Source: Pseudomonadota bacterium (lineage in GTDB: Bacteria > Pseudomonadota > Alphaproteobacteria > Rhizobiales > Rhizobiaceae). From it: a stretch of DNA of 9,435 nt. Both the position numbers and the translations under genes were made by a program. Of this stretch, positions 6,617-9,435 are shown piece after piece; within the stretch, counting starts at the first letter, position 1, and each line of letters opens with the position of its first letter. The notes under the pieces were generated by a model. It searched no databases. It was not told the DNA's origin and saw nothing but the letters and a program-made list of their open reading frames with translations. The stretch is taken from assembly GCA_023399635.1 (NCBI GenBank), contig JAEWOP010000117.1, positions 1-9,435 on the forward strand. The letters run 5' to 3'.

Positions 6617-6879
6617 AGCCCGATTCCTTCTCAACAAGGTTTGAGGGTCAGGCCCTTGTCGATGTTACCAGCATCGGCTTGGGCCGTTTTGTGTCCGGTC
6701 TTCCGAACAGCCCCAACCTGGCAGGACCGGGAGCCGGGCTCAAGGACCCGGAGCGCAAAATCAGAACAAAGCCGGTACAAGGTTAACGCCGGGCTCACAA
6801 AGCGCGAGTCCCACGAACCCGCTAGTTGATCGACATTGCCGACAAGCGGGTTTTGACTCGCCACCGGCAATCAAAAGGA
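6617..6879 (-). other. Noncoding leader of about 260 bases before the nuclease-like gene
   Basis: I see no convincing gene here; a short minus-strand frame (6870-6631) has no ribosome site and no protein-like pattern. The stretch is rich in GC inverted repeats, including CCGGTC/GACCGG and CCGGG/CCCGG within about 6695-6755 and the longer one at 6805-6860. It must hold the promoter for the minus-strand gene starting at 6616, because a terminator closes the previous unit at 6880-6902. I could not identify clear -35/-10 boxes. A structured 5' leader or a small RNA is possible but unproven. Confidence 0.35.
6805..6860. repeat. Interrupted inverted repeat of 14 paired bases
   Basis: An inner stem pairs AACCCGCT (6816-6823) with AGCGGGTT (6845-6852). 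An outer stem pairs CGAGTC (6805-6810) with GACTCG (6855-6860). Unpaired gaps of 5 and 2 bases separate the stems and the loop is 21 bases. Both outer arms contain a GANTC site. It lies between the terminator at 6880-6902 and the nuclease-like gene. It may be a leader-RNA hairpin or a binding site for a dimeric protein. Confidence 0.5.
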
Positions 6880-6902
6880 AAAGGGCCAACATGCGGCCCT
6901 TT
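6872..6902 (-). terminator. Rho-independent terminator of the DUF3102-like gene
   Basis: A perfect 8-bp stem, AAAGGGCC (6880-6887) with GGCCCTTT (6895-6902), encloses a 7-base loop. Read on the minus strand, the stem is followed by TTCCTTTTGA, a T-rich run interrupted by CC. It lies about 54 bases past the stop codon of the gene that ends at 6956. The interrupted T-tract makes it moderate in strength, and it separates that gene from the nuclease/protease set. Confidence 0.7.
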
Positions 6903-6955
6903 GAAGTTTGGGGGAAGGCCCGGGATTCCGAGCAACGGGTCTTGGGCTAAGCGTG

Positions 6956-8182
6956 TCACGCCGCGGCGTTTGGTGATGTTGCCGATTTTTTCGCGGCGCT
7001 CCACTCTGACTTGATCTGCTTAACCATGTCATGGCGGGTCAGGCGCTTTTCAGGCTGGGCAAGTGCCTCAGCGACGGAAGGAACGTCAACGTCCGATGTG
7101 CGCTTGGACTTGGGCGCCTCGATCGTGGCAGTGGCTCCAAAAGCCGCCGCGATGGATCCCATTCTTTCTTCCACCGAGGAGACGCTCGCGGCCACCGGAT
7201 CAGGGCTGCCGCTGTCATTCGCAGAAATCGGGCCATCCGTACGAACCTCGTCCGGAACATTCGCGCTCGGCATGTCACTGGTTTCACCGCGATGCCAGGC
7301 CGGGGCGCTTGATTTGGAGGTGGCCCATTCCAAGATCGGCACGACTTCCGTTTCCAACCAGCTCCGAAGCTCGCCTTTGTCCGGCCAGGTCGTTTCGCTG
7401 CCCATCTTGTAGAGCAGCGCGCTGACCGCGGCCCAACCAGTCTTGCTCGGCAGGGCACTATTTGAGATCACATATGCCGCGGTTGGATAGGGCCTGACGA
7501 ACTGCGCCAGACTTTCCAGTTCCTTATGGGCAAGGCGCGCCGTCAGATGCGTCTTTTCAGCGAGGGTCTTCTTGACGATGTTCTTCTTCGGCAACGCCTC
7601 ACTGACGTGCGCGCGGATCTCCTCGAGATGCCCGACGAACGATTTGACCCCATCCCGGATCTTCATTGCGATGATCGCTTTGAGCCCATCAATGCCGCCA
7701 ACATCATACGGATCGACCTCCGGCCGTGCCTCTGCCTCGTTTTTCGAGCCGGCCATAATCGCCGTGACGTCCTGCACCCTGAGTTTGCCGTTCTGCGCAG
7801 CAATGCCGATAGCCTGCTCGATCTGCTCGGGCTCCGCGGCACTCAACTTCCCAAGGACCGTGGGACCCACGGCCAGTTCCACCAGAATATCCCGATATGC
7901 ATCCAGGTTGCGAAACACCGCGCGCTGGGTCCGGACGTGGCGCGCGGTATAGCCGCAGCGCTCGACGGCCCACTTTTCCAACGTTCCTTCCGGGAGCAGC
8001 CCGGCTGCGCGTTCAAGATGCTCGCCGAGTTTGAAGGTATCTTCGGTCGAACGGCGCGAAACGCCGATGAGGAACATGGCCGTCTCTTCGAGCTGGCTCT
8101 TGATGTCTTCTGCGACAGCGTTGGCTTCGTAGAACGTGCGGGCGGCGGACGGGAGAGCGGATGCGTTGGCAGTCTTGTTCAT
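6956..8182 (-). CDS. DUF3102-like protein, probably DNA-associated
   Basis: The 408-residue protein starts at ATG 8182, which has GGAG 6 bases upstream; an ATG at 8194 in frame lacks that site. Residues about 24-100 resemble DUF3102: a helix (AEDIKSQLEETAMFLIGVSR), then FKLGEHLERAAGLLPEGTLEKW, then CGYTARHVRTQRAVFRNL, the last like the helix-turn-helix region of that family ('Y-S-x-R-x-A-x-R'). DUF3102 is common on plasmids and phages, but its role is not settled. Residues 160-290 form a second helical region; 290-380 is a Ser/Pro/Ala-rich linker with VSSVEERMGSIAAAFGA; the C-terminus is a basic helix (LTRHDMVKQIKSEWSAAKKS). It has its own terminator and an AT-rich upstream region shared with the divergent HNH gene. 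No enzyme motif is seen. A regulator or structural DNA protein is my inference. Confidence 0.7.
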   Translation of the reverse strand: MNKTANASALPSAARTFYEANAVAEDIKSQLEETAMFLIGVSRRSTEDTFKLGEHLERAAGLLPEGTLEKWAVERCGYTARHVRTQRAVFRNLDAYRDILVELAVGPTVLGKLSAAEPEQIEQAIGIAAQNGKLRVQDVTAIMAGSKNEAEARPEVDPYDVGGIDGLKAIIAMKIRDGVKSFVGHLEEIRAHVSEALPKKNIVKKTLAEKTHLTARLAHKELESLAQFVRPYPTAAYVISNSALPSKTGWAAVSALLYKMGSETTWPDKGELRSWLETEVVPILEWATSKSSAPAWHRGETSDMPSANVPDEVRTDGPISANDSGSPDPVAASVSSVEERMGSIAAAFGATATIEAPKSKRTSDVDVPSVAEALAQPEKRLTRHDMVKQIKSEWSAAKKSATSPNAAA

Positions 8183-8337
8183 GGTTATCTCCATGTAAGA
8201 GGAATGATCGTAAAAGCATATCCGCTTCTACCCCTCTATTATCTCAAGCACACAACCGCCAGGCTACCAATCTAAGGTTTTTGTAAATAAATGTAGCCAA
8301 GTAACACATTGCAATTGATACTTATATTACTTTGAAT

Positions 8338-8366
8338 TTGACAAATTTTATCGATAAATTTAGGAA
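8338..8366 (+). promoter_or_regulatory. Candidate promoter with an operator-like palindrome in the spacer
   Basis: A perfect TTGACA -35 box (8338-8343) is followed after 17 bases by TAGGAA (8361-8366), a weak -10 (3 of 6 consensus bases). The spacer holds AAATTTTATCGATAAATTT (8343-8361), a palindrome centred on ATCGAT apart from one extra T. A repressor bound there would block this promoter, which faces the HNH gene. The weak -10 keeps confidence modest. Confidence 0.4.
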
Positions 8367-8368
8367 TC

Positions 8369-8391
8369 TTGCTTGCTGAATGCCCAAGCAA
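8369..8391. repeat. Perfect 7-bp inverted repeat near the predicted transcript start
   Basis: TTGCTTG (8369-8375) pairs with CAAGCAA (8385-8391) around a 9-base spacer. It falls where transcription from the candidate promoter just upstream would begin, so it could be a second operator or a 5' hairpin of the HNH transcript. Confidence 0.45.
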
Positions 8392-8531
8392 CGCGAACAA
8401 TTAATACGTGCATTCACGCCATGCAATTGGGGCCGAAGGGGGATACTCGCTCGGGCTCTTTCACGTCAGCCTTCCACCTGGTAGCAAGTTCAACAGAGTT
8501 CTATATTGCAGTCAGAGAGCACGTCCATCCG

Positions 8532-9435
8532 ATGGCGAAGGCCATACTCACCACGAAGATCGACCCGACCTACGACGACCTGCCGGAGCAGCGGTATCAC
8601 TTCCCGCGCACTTACCTACGTCAGGTCGAAGCCGCTCGCCGGGATTGGATCGTCTATTATGAGCCCAGGCGTCCGAGTGGCGATCTGATGAAATCCGGTG
8701 GCAAGCAGGCGTATTTCGCGACGGCGCGAATTGCCGACATCATCCCAGACCCATCGAAACCCGATCACTACTACGCGCTGATCGAGGACTTTCTGCCATT
8801 CGATCATGCCGTCCCATTCAAGGAGACGGGCCATTACTACGAGAGCGGCTTGCGCAAGGAGGACGGCTCGACGAATAAGGGAGCATTCGGGCGAGCGGTG
8901 CGGAACATTTCCGACGCCGAGTATGATCTGATCCTCGCTGCCGGCTTCGCCCATGTCCTCGGGAAGCGTGACCGCGAACGGCCAGTGCCGGATCCGGCGG
9001 AGGAAGCGCGCGTCGGATTTGGTGACAACCCGCAGATGCCCTACGAGGTCGACAGCATCGACCGCCGTATAGTCACGCAGGTGCTTCAACGTCCCTTCCG
9101 GGACCGCGCTTTCTCCGCAGCCATAAAGACGGCCTACCATGACACCTGCGCCGTCACCGGCCTCAAGTTGATCAACGGCGGCGGACGATCGGAAGTCCAA
9201 GCGGCTCACATTCGTCCGGTGGCACACGGTGGGCCGGACAGCGTTCGCAACGGCCTCGCACTATCCGGAACTGTGCACTGGATGTTTGATCGTGGGCTGA
9301 TTTCAGTCGATGACGATTACAGTCTGCTGATTGCGGGCGGGGGTGTTCCCGATACGATCACGCGGCTGATCAACTCGGAGCGACGCTTGCTCGTGCCGAC
9401 ACGGGCGGACGAACGACCGCATTCGCAGTTCCTGC
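8532..9435 (+). CDS. HNH endonuclease with an extra N-terminal domain (3' end outside window)
   Basis: The gene is open to the window edge (301 codons seen), probably nearly complete. The C-terminal part is an HNH_2/COG3440-type nuclease: CAVTG (206-210), AAHIRPVAHGG (224-234, metal/catalytic His226), RNGLALSG (239-246, Asn240) and VHWMFDRG (248-255, His249). The N-terminal half (RYHFPRTYLRQVEAARRDWI, VYYEPRR, YFATARIADIIPDP, HYYALIEDFLPFDHAVPF) has alternating strands like a small PUA/EVE- or ASCH-like nucleic-acid reader; that assignment is inferred from appearance. Such reader-HNH fusions resemble modification-dependent restriction enzymes. The start MAKAILTTKIDPTYDDLP is the one I expect for this family, but its ribosome site is weak, and an in-frame ATG at 8421 would add 37 residues. 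It is divergent from all other genes here and has its own candidate promoter. Confidence 0.85.
   Translation, partial: MAKAILTTKIDPTYDDLPEQRYHFPRTYLRQVEAARRDWIVYYEPRRPSGDLMKSGGKQAYFATARIADIIPDPSKPDHYYALIEDFLPFDHAVPFKETGHYYESGLRKEDGSTNKGAFGRAVRNISDAEYDLILAAGFAHVLGKRDRERPVPDPAEEARVGFGDNPQMPYEVDSIDRRIVTQVLQRPFRDRAFSAAIKTAYHDTCAVTGLKLINGGGRSEVQAAHIRPVAHGGPDSVRNGLALSGTVHWMFDRGLISVDDDYSLLIAGGGVPDTITRLINSERRLLVPTRADERPHSQFL

Larger units (their letters stand above)
8183..8531. other. AT-rich divergent intergenic region
   Basis: This 349-base gap separates two outward-facing genes. Bases 8281-8340 are about 25% G+C, far below the flanking genes. It should contain promoters for both directions. A plausible plus-strand promoter and two operator-like inverted repeats are listed separately. 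For the minus direction I see no box pair that I trust. The composition shift could also mark an insertion boundary. Confidence 0.6.

Noticed and set aside
5555..6829. Plus-strand open frame of 424 codons
   Set aside because: It is antisense to the PD-(D/E)XK gene, has no ribosome site and a composition rich in Arg, His and Gln typical of shadow frames.
7526..8275. Plus-strand open frame of 249 codons
   Set aside because: It is antisense to the DUF3102-like gene and runs into the AT-rich promoter region.

Overview
The window is high-GC DNA with alphaproteobacterial, most likely Rhizobiales, character. The signs are strong Shine-Dalgarno sites, Ala/Arg-rich proteins, GANTC (CcrM-type) sites grouped between genes, and an accessory rather than core gene set. 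No rRNA, tRNA, IS element or CRISPR array is visible. The partial gene at the left edge could be the start of a recombinase, but that is a weak call.

Layout. Seven of the eight other genes lie on the minus strand and read right to left. From the right: a DUF3102-like DNA-associated protein (8182-6956) ends in its own hairpin-plus-T-tract terminator. A noncoding leader of about 260 bases follows. Next comes a tightly packed set: a PD-(D/E)XK-type nuclease (6616-5552), an unrecognised 180-residue protein (5436-4894), a soluble AAA+ ATPase (4901-2931), an M41 zinc peptidase (2934-2158) and a DUF429 RNase-H-fold protein (2115-1180). The unknown protein overlaps the ATPase by 8 bases, and the ATPase overlaps the peptidase by an ATGA. 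A noncoding stretch of about 320 bases with a striking 21-bp-periodic GAATC array then precedes a small hypothetical gene (860-546). At the far left is the start of another minus-strand gene (302 to beyond the edge). On the right, a divergent plus-strand HNH endonuclease (8532 to beyond the edge) shares an AT-rich intergenic region with the DUF3102-like gene.

How the genes may work together. The ATPase and the M41 peptidase look like FtsH split into two polypeptides. The cut appears to fall inside the AAA+ lid: the ATPase ends soon after the first lid helix, and the peptidase begins with the remaining lid helices. The ATPase lacks the FtsH membrane anchor and carries a different N-terminal region of about 350 residues plus an acidic/Ser-rich linker. 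The two proteins probably rebuild one soluble, ATP-driven protease. Its co-transcription with a PD-(D/E)XK protein and a DUF429 protein, next to an HNH nuclease, makes a 'split protease plus nucleases' cassette. That could be a genome-defence or replicon-maintenance module. The composition is read from the sequence; the function is inference.
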